A stretch of DNA of 64,000 nt from Deltaproteobacteria bacterium (GTDB lineage Bacteria > SZUA-79 > Acidulodesulfobacterales > Acidulodesulfobacteraceae). Below, piece by piece: positions 1-7,149 of this stretch (its first letter is position 1; each line of letters begins with the position of its first letter). Below the pieces are notes generated by a model, which saw only the letters and a list, made by a program, of their open reading frames with translations, did no database searches and was not told the origin of the DNA. Made by a program: the position numbers and the translations under genes. The DNA is taken from assembly GCA_023489335.1 (NCBI GenBank), contig JAMDCP010000001.1, positions 40,987-104,986 on the forward strand, in the 5' to 3' direction.

Positions 1-1
1 T

Positions 2-46
2 GATAAAAAAGAAATAAAAGACTGGGATCATAAAGAAAAAAAATAG
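2..46 (+). CDS. C-terminal end of an upstream gene (partial)
   Basis: An open frame enters from the left edge and stops at TAG 44-46, giving a lysine-rich tail (DKKEIKDWDHKEKK). It lies 29 bases before the next ATG and on the same strand, so it could be the previous gene of the same operon. Only 14 codons are visible and no family can be named. It may also be a chance open frame. Confidence 0.35.
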   Translation, partial: DKKEIKDWDHKEKK

Positions 47-75
47 GATTCTTTATTAACCGGAGGAATTACGAT

Positions 76-639
76 ATGGATATTAAAAATGCGGCTTACC
101 CCGCCTTGCATTTATGGTGGAGATACACATGGAGAGTATGGTTATTTATTTTAGCAATAGGAAGTATGCTTGTTATCGTGGTAAGTCTTTCGCTGGGTAA
201 AAGCGGGATGGCGTTTTTTGCCGAAATGATGAAAAATCATCTATACCGTTATACGCCCTATCCCTATAATATGAAAGTAATGGGGATAATGACCGCGCTT
301 ATATTAATATTTTTTATTGCGGCATTATTTTTTGGCATATGGCTGTTTCGTTCGGAGCTTTTTAAGAAAAGTTTCGTTTTTAACGGTATATCGGAAAGAT
401 TTTCGGTAAACTACGATAATACGATTTTAAATATTCCTGTATCGTGGAGTATTGCATCAAGGCTTTGGTGGGGCGTTGTCTGGCGTGGATTTGTTTTAGG
501 TATTATTGCGCGGCTTCTATTTTTTTGGACAGGTCCTTTAATGACACTGATTAGTTTTGCCGTAAGCTATTTGGCATTTTTATGGCTTTTATTATATAAT
601 TACGGAAAAACAAAGATAATTATCAACCAGGGTATTTGA
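76..639 (+). CDS. Hypothetical multi-pass membrane protein
   Basis: The 187-residue product is rich in Trp, Phe, Leu and Ile. It has about four hydrophobic segments: near residues 20-40, 70-92, 130-150 and 155-175. An amphipathic N-terminus carries WWRYTWRVW. A strong ribosome site (CGGAGGAATT, 61-70) lies a few bases before the ATG and supports this start. No catalytic motif or known family is recognised. It is probably an inner-membrane protein, possibly cotranscribed with the partial gene at the left edge. Confidence 0.6.
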   Translation: MDIKNAAYPALHLWWRYTWRVWLFILAIGSMLVIVVSLSLGKSGMAFFAEMMKNHLYRYTPYPYNMKVMGIMTALILIFFIAALFFGIWLFRSELFKKSFVFNGISERFSVNYDNTILNIPVSWSIASRLWWGVVWRGFVLGIIARLLFFWTGPLMTLISFAVSYLAFLWLLLYNYGKTKIIINQGI

Positions 640-703
640 GGGAGACCCTGCCGCCGTGTGTCCGTTAGATGAGTGGCCGGACGACGAACCGCTTTTGTCC
701 ATT

Positions 704-753
704 GCGGCGGAAACATTCTTGCCGCCGATATTAAAAATATATTTGCGCATTAA
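704..753 (+). pseudogene. C-terminal remnant of an unidentified gene (first copy)
   Basis: The frame ending at TAA 751-753 reads GGNILAADIKNIFAH. The same residues occur at 4845-4892, where the frame continues further upstream. The base change between the copies (AAC/AAT) is synonymous in this frame, which supports it as the formerly coding one. Upstream of about 704 the first copy loses the frame. The parent family is not recognised. Confidence 0.4.
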
Positions 754-770
754 TTTATTCAGGGATATTC

Positions 771-1337
771 ATGTCGAAACTTAAAACATTTCCGTTATTC
801 AATTCACGTTTATCATTTATTCTGGATAACGGATTAAGGGCTATCGTAGAAAATGTGGAGAAAAATATCCTGTTAATGGGGATTAAACCGGGAATGAGGG
901 TTTTAGAAGTCGGCTGCGGAAGCGGTTTTGTGACCGGTTATTTATCTGAAACGGTTGCAGACAGCGGATTTATAATATCTATAGATATTCAGGAAAAAAT
1001 GATAAACAAGGCAAAAATAAAAAGGGGTTTTTTAAAAAATGTGGATTTTAGGGTGGAAAACGCCTCGGATTTGAAAAGCGTTAAGGATCAAGAAATCGAC
1101 CTTGTCCTTTTGTATTATTCGTTTCATGAAATAAGCAGTAAAGACAAAGCGGTTTCAGAATTTCACCGGGTATTAAAACAGGGCGGCATATTGTCGCTTA
1201 GAGAGCCCAGACCGGAGGTTTTCAGGAAAGACCGGCAATTATATAAAGAATTTATAGAAGGACAGGGTTTTGAATCTGTCGGAAATGCCGCAATTTGCGA
1301 TTTACTTGGATGCCATTTAAAATTTATTAAAAAATAG
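771..1337 (+). CDS. Class I SAM-dependent methyltransferase
   Basis: The 188-residue protein carries the SAM-binding motif I VLEVGCGSGF at residues 44-53. It is followed by an acidic motif II end (ISIDIQEKM), a motif IV-like region (DLVLLYYSFHE) and a post-motif strand (LKQGGILSLREP). This is the Methyltransf_11/25 layout of small Rossmann methyltransferases. The acceptor substrate cannot be deduced. It lies 11 bases before the flavin-binding protein gene, suggesting cotranscription. A shortened paralogous copy lies at 4910-5071. The C-terminal 40 residues are the part kept in that copy. Confidence 0.8.
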   Translation: MSKLKTFPLFNSRLSFILDNGLRAIVENVEKNILLMGIKPGMRVLEVGCGSGFVTGYLSETVADSGFIISIDIQEKMINKAKIKRGFLKNVDFRVENASDLKSVKDQEIDLVLLYYSFHEISSKDKAVSEFHRVLKQGGILSLREPRPEVFRKDRQLYKEFIEGQGFESVGNAAICDLLGCHLKFIKK

Positions 1338-1348
1338 GGCATTGGTTT

Positions 1349-1963
1349 ATGAGAAAGCAAAAATATTCGATTACCGATAAAAATGAAATAACCGATTTCC
1401 TGAACGATTCTATCGTGGGAATTTTGTCGATGATTGACCCCGACGGTTTTCCTTATTCCGTTTGCGTAAATTATTTATATAAAGAAAATAAATTTTATTT
1501 CCACAGCGCCAAATCGGGAAAGAAATTCTTGAGCCTTGATAAAAACCGTCAAGCGGCTTTTATAGTATTCAAAGAATATTCCGTTATTCCTTCTCATTTC
1601 TCCGGCTCGGATATTGCCTGCAATATCACGCAATTTTACAAGTCGGTTCACATTCGCGGAACCGTAAAATTAATCGAAGAAGATAATGATAAAGTTTTTA
1701 TTCTAAACGACCTTATGAAAAAGTTTCAACCGGAGCTCGGTTTTAAAAATATCGAGCTATCCGATAAAGATTATTTTAAAAACATTAATTTAACCGCCGT
1801 TTTTGAATTAACCCCCTTAAATATCAACGCAAAATATAATTTTGGACAGGGCTATGCCAAGGAAAGATTGAATAACATCATAAGCGGCTTATGTAAAAGA
1901 GGGACAAAATTAGATGCGGAAACCGCGGATATGATAAAAAAATATAACGACTTAAACTTATAA
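1349..1963 (+). CDS. Pyridoxamine 5'-phosphate oxidase-like flavin-binding protein
   Basis: The 204-residue protein has the split-barrel signature of the PNPOx-like/NimA group: an N-terminal helix, then GILSMIDPDGFPYSVCVNYLYKENKFYFHSA, then SGKKFLSLDKNRQAAFIVF. Members bind FMN or F420-type cofactors and reduce small molecules, or only bind flavin. The closest described type is the nitroimidazole-resistance (Nim)/general stress group, but the substrate is unknown. The ATG follows the methyltransferase gene closely. Small parts of this gene (its first codons and a piece near 1661-1673) reappear in the degraded copy around 5085-5119. Confidence 0.75.
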   Translation: MRKQKYSITDKNEITDFLNDSIVGILSMIDPDGFPYSVCVNYLYKENKFYFHSAKSGKKFLSLDKNRQAAFIVFKEYSVIPSHFSGSDIACNITQFYKSVHIRGTVKLIEEDNDKVFILNDLMKKFQPELGFKNIELSDKDYFKNINLTAVFELTPLNINAKYNFGQGYAKERLNNIISGLCKRGTKLDAETADMIKKYNDLNL

Positions 1964-2010
1964 ATTCTTAGTTGGTGATTGAATAAATAAATATGGAGGA
2001 CATTGTGAAA

Positions 2011-2160
2011 ATGAGGAATTTTGACCATAATTCGGGGGATACTTTAGATATCGACGGAGCAAGAATCTATTACGAGGTCGCCGGCAATGAGAACAGTCCG
2101 GCCTTATTGGTCTTGCATGGGGGGTTTGGGAACATGGAAGATTTTAATACTATAATATAA
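2011..2160 (+). pseudogene. Truncated alpha/beta hydrolase (N-terminal fragment)
   Basis: The 49-codon frame has a good ribosome site (TGGAGGA, 1994-2000). The alternative GTG at 2005 is in frame. The translation runs LDIDGARIYYEVAGN and then ALLVLHGGFGNMEDF. This is the start of an alpha/beta-hydrolase fold enzyme up to the oxyanion HGG motif. The frame then ends in ATAATATAA, with no nucleophile elbow or the remaining roughly 200 residues. The downstream DNA is the AT-rich lead-in to the antitoxin gene, so the enzyme is a remnant cut by deletion or insertion. Confidence 0.7.
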
Positions 2161-2247
2161 ATTTCTATTGCAGGATTAAAGTTTATAACTTTGATTTTTA
2201 TATTTTTATAATGTAAACTATACTTGTATATTAATAAAAGATGGATT

Positions 2248-2442
2248 ATGAGCACTAAAGAATTACTTTTAAATGAAATAGAGCATTTTCCGGAGCCTCT
2301 TCTTGACGAGGTTTTAGATTTTATGAATTTTTTGAAAGCAAAATCCGTTCAGGAAAGACTTGAAGCTACCGTTATAAGCGAGTCTTCTCTTAAAAAAGAC
2401 TGGCTGAAGCCGGAGGAAGATAAAGCATGGCAGAATTTGTAA
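2248..2442 (+). CDS. Antitoxin of the DUF2281 type
   Basis: The 64-residue protein begins MSTKELLLNEIEHFPEPLLDEVLDFMNFLK. This is the pattern of the DUF2281/VapB-like small antitoxins, with a helix holding an EPLLDEVLDF motif and an acidic C-terminus that would wrap the toxin. An upstream in-frame start at 2224 is possible, but the family begins at 2248. Its last 16 bases overlap the toxin gene at 2427, a translationally coupled arrangement typical of type II toxin-antitoxin operons. Such antitoxins usually repress their own promoter, which would lie in the AT-rich DNA at about 2160-2240. Confidence 0.75.
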   Translation: MSTKELLLNEIEHFPEPLLDEVLDFMNFLKAKSVQERLEATVISESSLKKDWLKPEEDKAWQNL

Positions 2443-2759
2443 AAGGCGATGTTGTCGTAGTTCCTTTCCCTTTTTCCGATTTGAGCCAGGCTAAAAAACG
2501 ACCTGCCATAGTTATTTCAAAATTAGAGGGTGACGATTTAATCCTTTGTCAAATAACCAGCCAAACTGTTAAAGACAGCTACGCCGTTCCAATCAATAAG
2601 AGCGATTTTGAATCGGGGGACTTAAAACAATCGAGCAATATAAGGCCTAACCGGATATTTACGGCCGACAGCCATATTATTCTTTATAAAATCGGCAATC
2701 TTACCAAGAATAAGGTTAATCAAATTATTGAAAGCATAGTTGAAATCATACGAAGATGA
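2427..2759 (+). CDS. MazF/PemK-family mRNA interferase toxin
   Basis: The 110-residue protein shows the MazF/PemK fold markers: KGDVVVVPFPFSDLSQAKKRPAIVIS at residues 6-31, with the catalytic-loop Arg-Pro, and a conserved SNIRPNRIFTAD stretch near residue 70. Family members are sequence-specific endoribonucleases that cleave mRNA and arrest growth until titrated by antitoxin. Partnership with the preceding DUF2281 protein is inferred from the 16-base overlap. The pair sits between two gene remnants (2011-2160 and 2858-3034), as expected of a mobile module. Confidence 0.85.
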   Translation: MAEFVKGDVVVVPFPFSDLSQAKKRPAIVISKLEGDDLILCQITSQTVKDSYAVPINKSDFESGDLKQSSNIRPNRIFTADSHIILYKIGNLTKNKVNQIIESIVEIIRR

Positions 2760-2857
2760 ATTGCCTATAAAACGTATTCACTTAACCAACCGAGGTTAAT
2801 AGGGGCTTATACAAAGGATTTAATTATTTTACGTGAATAGAAACAAAAATTTCCGCA

Positions 2858-3034
2858 ATGTCTATTCATCATTTACCTAATGCCGAGAAACAGAGGTTAT
2901 TTACTAAAATATATATTCACCTTAAACCGGGCGGGATATTCGTTAATGCCGAACAGGTATCGGGAAATACCGATACGATAGAAGCTTATTATAAAAAAGA
3001 GTGGGGGAGAACAATCAGGGAAAACGGCGTCTAA
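2858..3034 (+). pseudogene. SAM methyltransferase C-terminal fragment
   Basis: The 58-codon frame reads MSIHHLPNAEKQRLFTKIYIHLKPGGIFVNAEQV. This is the motif IV-V part of a Rossmann-fold methyltransferase (family text is typically S-x-H-H-L ... L-K-P-G-G). There is no SAM-binding N-terminal half: a stop in the same frame lies at 2834-2836. It ends early at TAA 3032-3034. No ribosome site is visible, so it is read as a relic distinct from the methyltransferase at 771. Confidence 0.7.
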
Positions 3035-3146
3035 ACTGCGCCCTTTCGTCAAGACAATTTTTTAGTCCTTCTTATGTGTATTGGTTTTTGTCTTTAATCT
3101 TTTTTCTTCTATTGTCTTATTTATATATAGAAAACAACAGTTAATA

Positions 3147-3743
3147 TTATAATTTCGGTTCTATCACCGTAAATTCTTTTATCTCGTCCGTCGCTCCCGT
3201 GCATATTACGAGAGCGACGGTTTCGACAATATTTAAATTAATGTGCGGATGCCCTTCGGGGTTTAGCACATAATCTCCGGAAAATGATTTTTGCCTGCCG
3301 CTGTCGTCGCAAAATCCTCCTTCAAGGATATAAACATGTTCATCAGAACGGGCAACGGCGACGGTTCTAATCATTTTGCCTTCGGGAGGAAGTAATTTAA
3401 TTAAATAAGCTACTCCTTTTCCGTATTCAAGCCTGTTGCTTAACTGCTTGGTGAATGCTATTTCTTTGCCGTTATATAAAGCTCCTTCGCCCCTGACGGA
3501 ACTGGCAGGTGTCCAGCTTGTATCATGTTTTATAAAAACGGCATCGCAATACGGCAAATGTTTTGATTTTCCGCATACGCAAATGGACAATGTTTCGTTT
3601 GTCGGCTCTAAAACGGCAGGGACGATATTTTCGGAGAGGGTTTTGTGCGTTCCGTCGCAATACGGTAAATTTTTTGATTTGCCGCATTGGCAAATATAGG
3701 TTTTTTCTTTAATTCCGTTTAAAAGCAGAGGTTCTTTTTCCAT
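3147..3743 (-). CDS. CDGSH iron-sulfur domain protein with C-terminal cupin
   Basis: The 198-residue protein joins two short CDGSH motifs to a cupin. The first (YICQCGKSKNLPYCDGTH, Cys18, Cys20, Cys29, His33) has the 3Cys-1His ligand set for a labile [2Fe-2S] cluster. The second (Cys55, Cys57, Cys66) keeps the three Cys, but the His position is Phe. From about residue 90 a cupin follows (ending EGHPHINLNIVETVALVICTG), which could bind a metal. Function is unknown, though redox or metal sensing is possible. It is divergent from the LysR gene about 100 bases away, so it may be that regulator's target. Confidence 0.75.
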   Translation of the reverse strand: MEKEPLLLNGIKEKTYICQCGKSKNLPYCDGTHKTLSENIVPAVLEPTNETLSICVCGKSKHLPYCDAVFIKHDTSWTPASSVRGEGALYNGKEIAFTKQLSNRLEYGKGVAYLIKLLPPEGKMIRTVAVARSDEHVYILEGGFCDDSGRQKSFSGDYVLNPEGHPHINLNIVETVALVICTGATDEIKEFTVIEPKL

Positions 3744-3798
3744 GGTTTTTCTCCTTATTTATTTTAAACTATTAATTTTTTAATTTAATATTTCTGTT

Positions 3799-3817
3799 AT
3801 TATAATTTTGGTATAAT
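3799..3817. promoter_or_regulatory. Inverted repeat between the divergent CDGSH-cupin and LysR genes
   Basis: ATTATA (3799-3804) and TATAAT (3812-3817) form a 6-7-6 inverted repeat in the roughly 100-base divergent intergenic region. LysR regulators commonly bind such T-rich dyads between their own gene and a divergent target. The right arm could equally be a -10 box for the LysR gene. This is an inference from position and symmetry only. Confidence 0.3.
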
Positions 3818-3861
3818 TATAAGTAAAATGAATAATGTTCATATAGTATGAGGAAAAACTA

Positions 3862-4764
3862 ATAACATTAAATCAACTTACGATTTTAACTAAAGTAATT
3901 GAACTGCAAAGCTTTTCAAGAGCGGCGGAAGAACTTTATATTACTCAGCCGGGGGTAAGCCATTCTATATCCGATTTAGAATCGGAATTAGGCATAAAAC
4001 TTATAGAGCGGGGAAAAGAAGGACTTTATCCTACGGAAGCGGGAAATTTAGTTCTAAAACACGCCTCCGCGATTACGGCAAGTATGGAACGGATAAAACA
4101 GGAAGTTGCTTTGCTGGGGACAGAAACGAGACAATTAAAGATAGGAAGTTTCGGGAGTATTTCAACTGATTTTCTCCCCGGGATAATGCGCTTATTTAAG
4201 TTAAGATATCACGGTATTGAATTAAAAATATTTAAAGGAACGGAAACCGAAATAAGAGACTGGATTGCGTCCGGAACGATAGATATAGGGTTTGTTACAT
4301 TACCGTGCAATAATCTTAAAACTATTCCTATCGTCTTGGACGATATGGTGGCGATTTTATCTAAAAATCATACTTTGGCAGCTCAGAAATCGGTCAGCAT
4401 CGAGCAATTAACCGAAAATCAAACGATGATAACATGGAATAGCAACTGCCAGATTTTAGTAAAAAAAGCGTTTAAATCTTCAACGGGGGAACTTCCCCTG
4501 TGGAAATACAAGGTAAGCAATATGGGAACAATGCTGGCCATGATTAAAGAAGGGCAGGGGATAGGAATTATACCAAAAATTTGCATTCCCGGAAATATAT
4601 CGAATGTACAAACTTTACCGCTTGAACCGGCATTACAACGCAAGATAGGTCTTGCTTCTATAATACCCTTTACCGGCCTGCCTCCTGCCGCTTCCGCTTT
4701 TGCAGAACTTACTAAGAAATGGGTAGAAAATAATATTAAAACTGTCCGGCTGTCCCATTTTTAG
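3862..4764 (+). CDS. LysR-family transcription regulator without a standard start codon
   Basis: The frame gives a full-length LysR protein of about 300 residues. It has a winged-helix N-terminus (LNQLTILTKVIELQSFSRAAEELYITQPGVSHSISDLESELGIKLIERGK) and a periplasmic-binding-like effector domain (IGSFGSISTDFLPGIMRLFK ... GTIDIGFVTLP ... MIKEGQGIGIIPK). From the stop at 3844-3846 to the first internal ATG (4084) there is no in-frame ATG, GTG or TTG. ATA at 3862 sits where the family's Met-Thr-Leu start belongs, with AGGAAA just before it. An out-of-frame ATG at 3848 would read in if the A-run at 3853-3857 had one more A. It may be a recent pseudogene, use ATA, or depend on slippage. Confidence 0.7.
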   Translation: MTLNQLTILTKVIELQSFSRAAEELYITQPGVSHSISDLESELGIKLIERGKEGLYPTEAGNLVLKHASAITASMERIKQEVALLGTETRQLKIGSFGSISTDFLPGIMRLFKLRYHGIELKIFKGTETEIRDWIASGTIDIGFVTLPCNNLKTIPIVLDDMVAILSKNHTLAAQKSVSIEQLTENQTMITWNSNCQILVKKAFKSSTGELPLWKYKVSNMGTMLAMIKEGQGIGIIPKICIPGNISNVQTLPLEPALQRKIGLASIIPFTGLPPAASAFAELTKKWVENNIKTVRLSHF

Positions 4765-5208
4765 CACCTAATACTTTGGGAAAAGCTGTTGGCGATGTGT
4801 TTTCTAAAAAAACTGGTATAATTAATTCAGTTGTTATAAAATCCGGCGGAAATATTCTTGCCGCCGATATTAAAAATATATTTGCGCATTAATTTATTCA
4901 GGGATATTCATGTCGAAACTTAAAACATTTCCGTTATTCAATTCACGTTTATCATTTATTAAAGACAGGCAATTATATAAAGAATTTATAGAAGGACAGG
5001 GTTTTGAATCTGTCGGAAATGCTGCAATTTGCGATTTACTTGGATGCCATTTAAAATTTATTAAAAAATAGGGCATTGGTTTATGAGAAAGCAAAAATAT
5101 TCGATTACCGTAAAATTAAATTAATGGATAAATAGGTCATAGGATTTATTATAAATTCGGCATAAAACTTCTCAATAATGTTTCACATGAAACAAGATTT
5201 TCGTTAAG
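4765..5208. other. Decayed region holding a deleted copy of the 706-1673 segment
   Basis: This 444-base stretch between LysR and mnmG has no intact gene. An open frame (starting before 4765 and ending at TAA 4892) reads LGKAVGDVFSKK ... GGNILAADIKNIFAH, the C-terminus of an unidentified protein. It is followed by a copy of 706-821 (at 4845-4960), of 1227-1376 (at 4961-5110) and a short tail matching 1661-1673 (5107-5119). The rest to mnmG is AT-rich with no recognised feature. Confidence 0.75.
4910..5071 (+). pseudogene. Internally deleted copy of the methyltransferase gene
   Basis: The 53-codon frame begins and ends as the methyltransferase at 771 does (MSKLKTFPLFNSRLSFI ... CHLKFIKK). The 405 bases corresponding to 822-1226 are missing, exactly 135 codons, so the frame is kept. 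The lost part includes the whole SAM-binding motif I, so it cannot be a working methyltransferase. The few mismatches (for example CGG to AGG in codon 20) point to a fairly recent duplication. Confidence 0.8.
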
Positions 5209-7029
5209 TCAGGACGCGCGGCACCTCATCAATAAAATACTAACGGCGGCAGGCGTAATACCAGATATTCTGCCTGCTTCGGCAATAGTTTTAGGTCTTA
5301 TTTTATTGAGTTTTTCGATTACTTCGAGTGATAAACCGGGAATAGCCTTAAAATCGAGGGCTTCATCTAATTTAATATACTCATATTTTTTTAACCGGCT
5401 GATTTCCTCTTTTTGCCTGTTAATATAGCCTTCATATTTAATAAAAAGCTGGACCCTGTTTAATATGTCCCTGCCGAATCGACAAGTTTCAGTCCCAAAT
5501 TCATTCATAAGATTTTCCATAATAACATCCGGCCGCTTCAACAGGTCGTAATACTTGCCGTTTTCATATGTTTTTAAATAAGATAATAATTCATTAAACA
5601 TGGATAACCTGTCTTTATATATGGAGTATCTTTCTTCATCTAATAAACCTGCTTTTTTGCCGTATTCGCAAAGCCTGAAATCGGCGTTGTCTTCCCGCAA
5701 TAAAAGACGGTATTCGGCACGCGATGTAAACATTCTATATGGTTCTGCCGTCCCAAGCGTAATTAAATCATCGATTAAAACCCCGATATATGCCTCATCC
5801 CTTCCAAGTATTAAAGGGTTTTCGCCCTTAATCTTCAAAGCGGCGTTAATTCCGGCGATAATCCCCTGGGCTGCCGCTTCTTCATAGCCCGATGTTCCGT
5901 TAATCTGCCCCGCCAAAAAAAGATTTTCGATATTTTTGGTCTCCAGGGAATGTTTAAGCTGGGTGGGCAGGACATAATCGTATTCGATGGCATACCCCGG
6001 CCTCATAATCTTAACCTGCTCAAGCCCTTTTATCGTTCTTAAAAATCTAAGCTGGGTATCTAACGACAGGCTTGTCGAAAGCCCGTTCGGATAATATTCC
6101 ACGGAATCAAGGCTTTCCCTTTCCAAAAATATCTGGTGCCTTTCTTTATCTTTAAACCTGACGACTTTATCCTCTATGGAAGGGCAATACCTTGGTCCCA
6201 CGCCCTTAATAACCCCGCAATATAACGGAGATTTATCGAGGTCGTTTAAAATTATATTGTGCGTTTTTTCGTTTGTATAGGTTATGTAGCAGCTTATGAT
6301 ATTTGTGATATTTTTACTTGCAAGAGAAAAAGGAATAAAATCGTCTTCGCCTTTTTGCTCTTCAAGCTCGGAAAAATCGATTGTTCTTCCGTCTAATCTT
6401 GGGGTAGTGCCTGTTTTAAGCCTTCCCAGTTCAAGGCCGTTTTCAAGCAGGCTTAAAGACAGCTTATTGGCGGCAAAATCCCCCGCCCTTCCCGCATTAT
6501 AATTAAAAAGGCCGATGTGAACCAGTCCCCTTAAAAATGTTCCGGTGGTTAAAATAACCGCGTTCGAATAAAGCCGTTCGCCTGTCCATAAAACAACCCC
6601 CGTTGTTTTTCCATCTTCGACAATCAGGGAATCAACCATAGACTGGATAATCGTTAAATTATCCGCGGACTCCAATGCCTTTTTCATATAAGTTTTATAC
6701 CGGAACATATCGGCTTGAGCGCGTGAAGACCTGACCGCAGGGCCCTTTTTGGTATTAAGCGTTCTAAACTGGATACCAGTTTTGTCGGTTGCCTTTCCCA
6801 TTTCTCCGCCGAGGGCATCGATTTCCCTTACGAGATGTCCTTTAGCCAAACCCCCTATCGCCGGATTGCAGGACATCTGCCCGATATTGTCTAAATTAAT
6901 CGTAATGACGGCGGTTTTCAAGCCCATTTTTGCGGCCGCCAGAGAAGCCTCTATGCCGGCATGCCCTGCCCCGACAACAATTACATCAAAAAAAACATCT
7001 TTATCTTTTTTTATAATCATATCTATCAT
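5209..7029 (-). CDS. mnmG: tRNA uridine-5-carboxymethylaminomethyl(34) synthesis enzyme MnmG
   Basis: The 606-residue protein is MnmG (GidA), the FAD/NADH partner of MnmE that installs (carboxymethyl)aminomethyl groups on wobble U34 of tRNAs. The FAD-binding GAGHAG motif is at residues 20-25. Family markers follow: MSCNPAIGGLAKGHLVREIDALGG, TGTFLRG, GRLKTGTTPRLDGR, GQINGTSGYEEAAAQG and FTSRAEYRLLLREDNAD. The C-terminal tRNA/MnmE-binding helical domain is present (ALDFKAIPGLSLEVIEKL). An alternative start is Met4. It is divergent from the formate dehydrogenase operon; its partner mnmE is at 12603-14030. Confidence 0.97.
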   Translation of the reverse strand: MIDMIIKKDKDVFFDVIVVGAGHAGIEASLAAAKMGLKTAVITINLDNIGQMSCNPAIGGLAKGHLVREIDALGGEMGKATDKTGIQFRTLNTKKGPAVRSSRAQADMFRYKTYMKKALESADNLTIIQSMVDSLIVEDGKTTGVVLWTGERLYSNAVILTTGTFLRGLVHIGLFNYNAGRAGDFAANKLSLSLLENGLELGRLKTGTTPRLDGRTIDFSELEEQKGEDDFIPFSLASKNITNIISCYITYTNEKTHNIILNDLDKSPLYCGVIKGVGPRYCPSIEDKVVRFKDKERHQIFLERESLDSVEYYPNGLSTSLSLDTQLRFLRTIKGLEQVKIMRPGYAIEYDYVLPTQLKHSLETKNIENLFLAGQINGTSGYEEAAAQGIIAGINAALKIKGENPLILGRDEAYIGVLIDDLITLGTAEPYRMFTSRAEYRLLLREDNADFRLCEYGKKAGLLDEERYSIYKDRLSMFNELLSYLKTYENGKYYDLLKRPDVIMENLMNEFGTETCRFGRDILNRVQLFIKYEGYINRQKEEISRLKKYEYIKLDEALDFKAIPGLSLEVIEKLNKIRPKTIAEAGRISGITPAAVSILLMRCRAS

Positions 7030-7058
7030 TATTTATTATACAAAAATAATCATCACAT

Positions 7059-7086
7059 TTGACATATTTATTTTTGGTGATATACT
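7059..7086 (+). promoter_or_regulatory. Sigma70-type promoter of the formate dehydrogenase operon
   Basis: TTGACA (7059-7064) and TATACT (7081-7086) are separated by 16 bases. Transcription would start near 7093, giving a leader of about 55 bases before the ATG at 7150. It lies in the divergent gap between mnmG and the formate dehydrogenase gene and points toward the latter. Confidence 0.65.
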
Positions 7087-7149
7087 CAAATTAAATTTGT
7101 CATCCTAATTAATTTTATTAATTTTAAAGATTAAATGCGGAGGGGTAAA

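Noticed and set aside
1163..1360. Minus-strand open frame repeated at 4894-5094
   Set aside because: Its repeat is explained by the duplicated methyltransferase segment; it is a shadow of the plus-strand gene.
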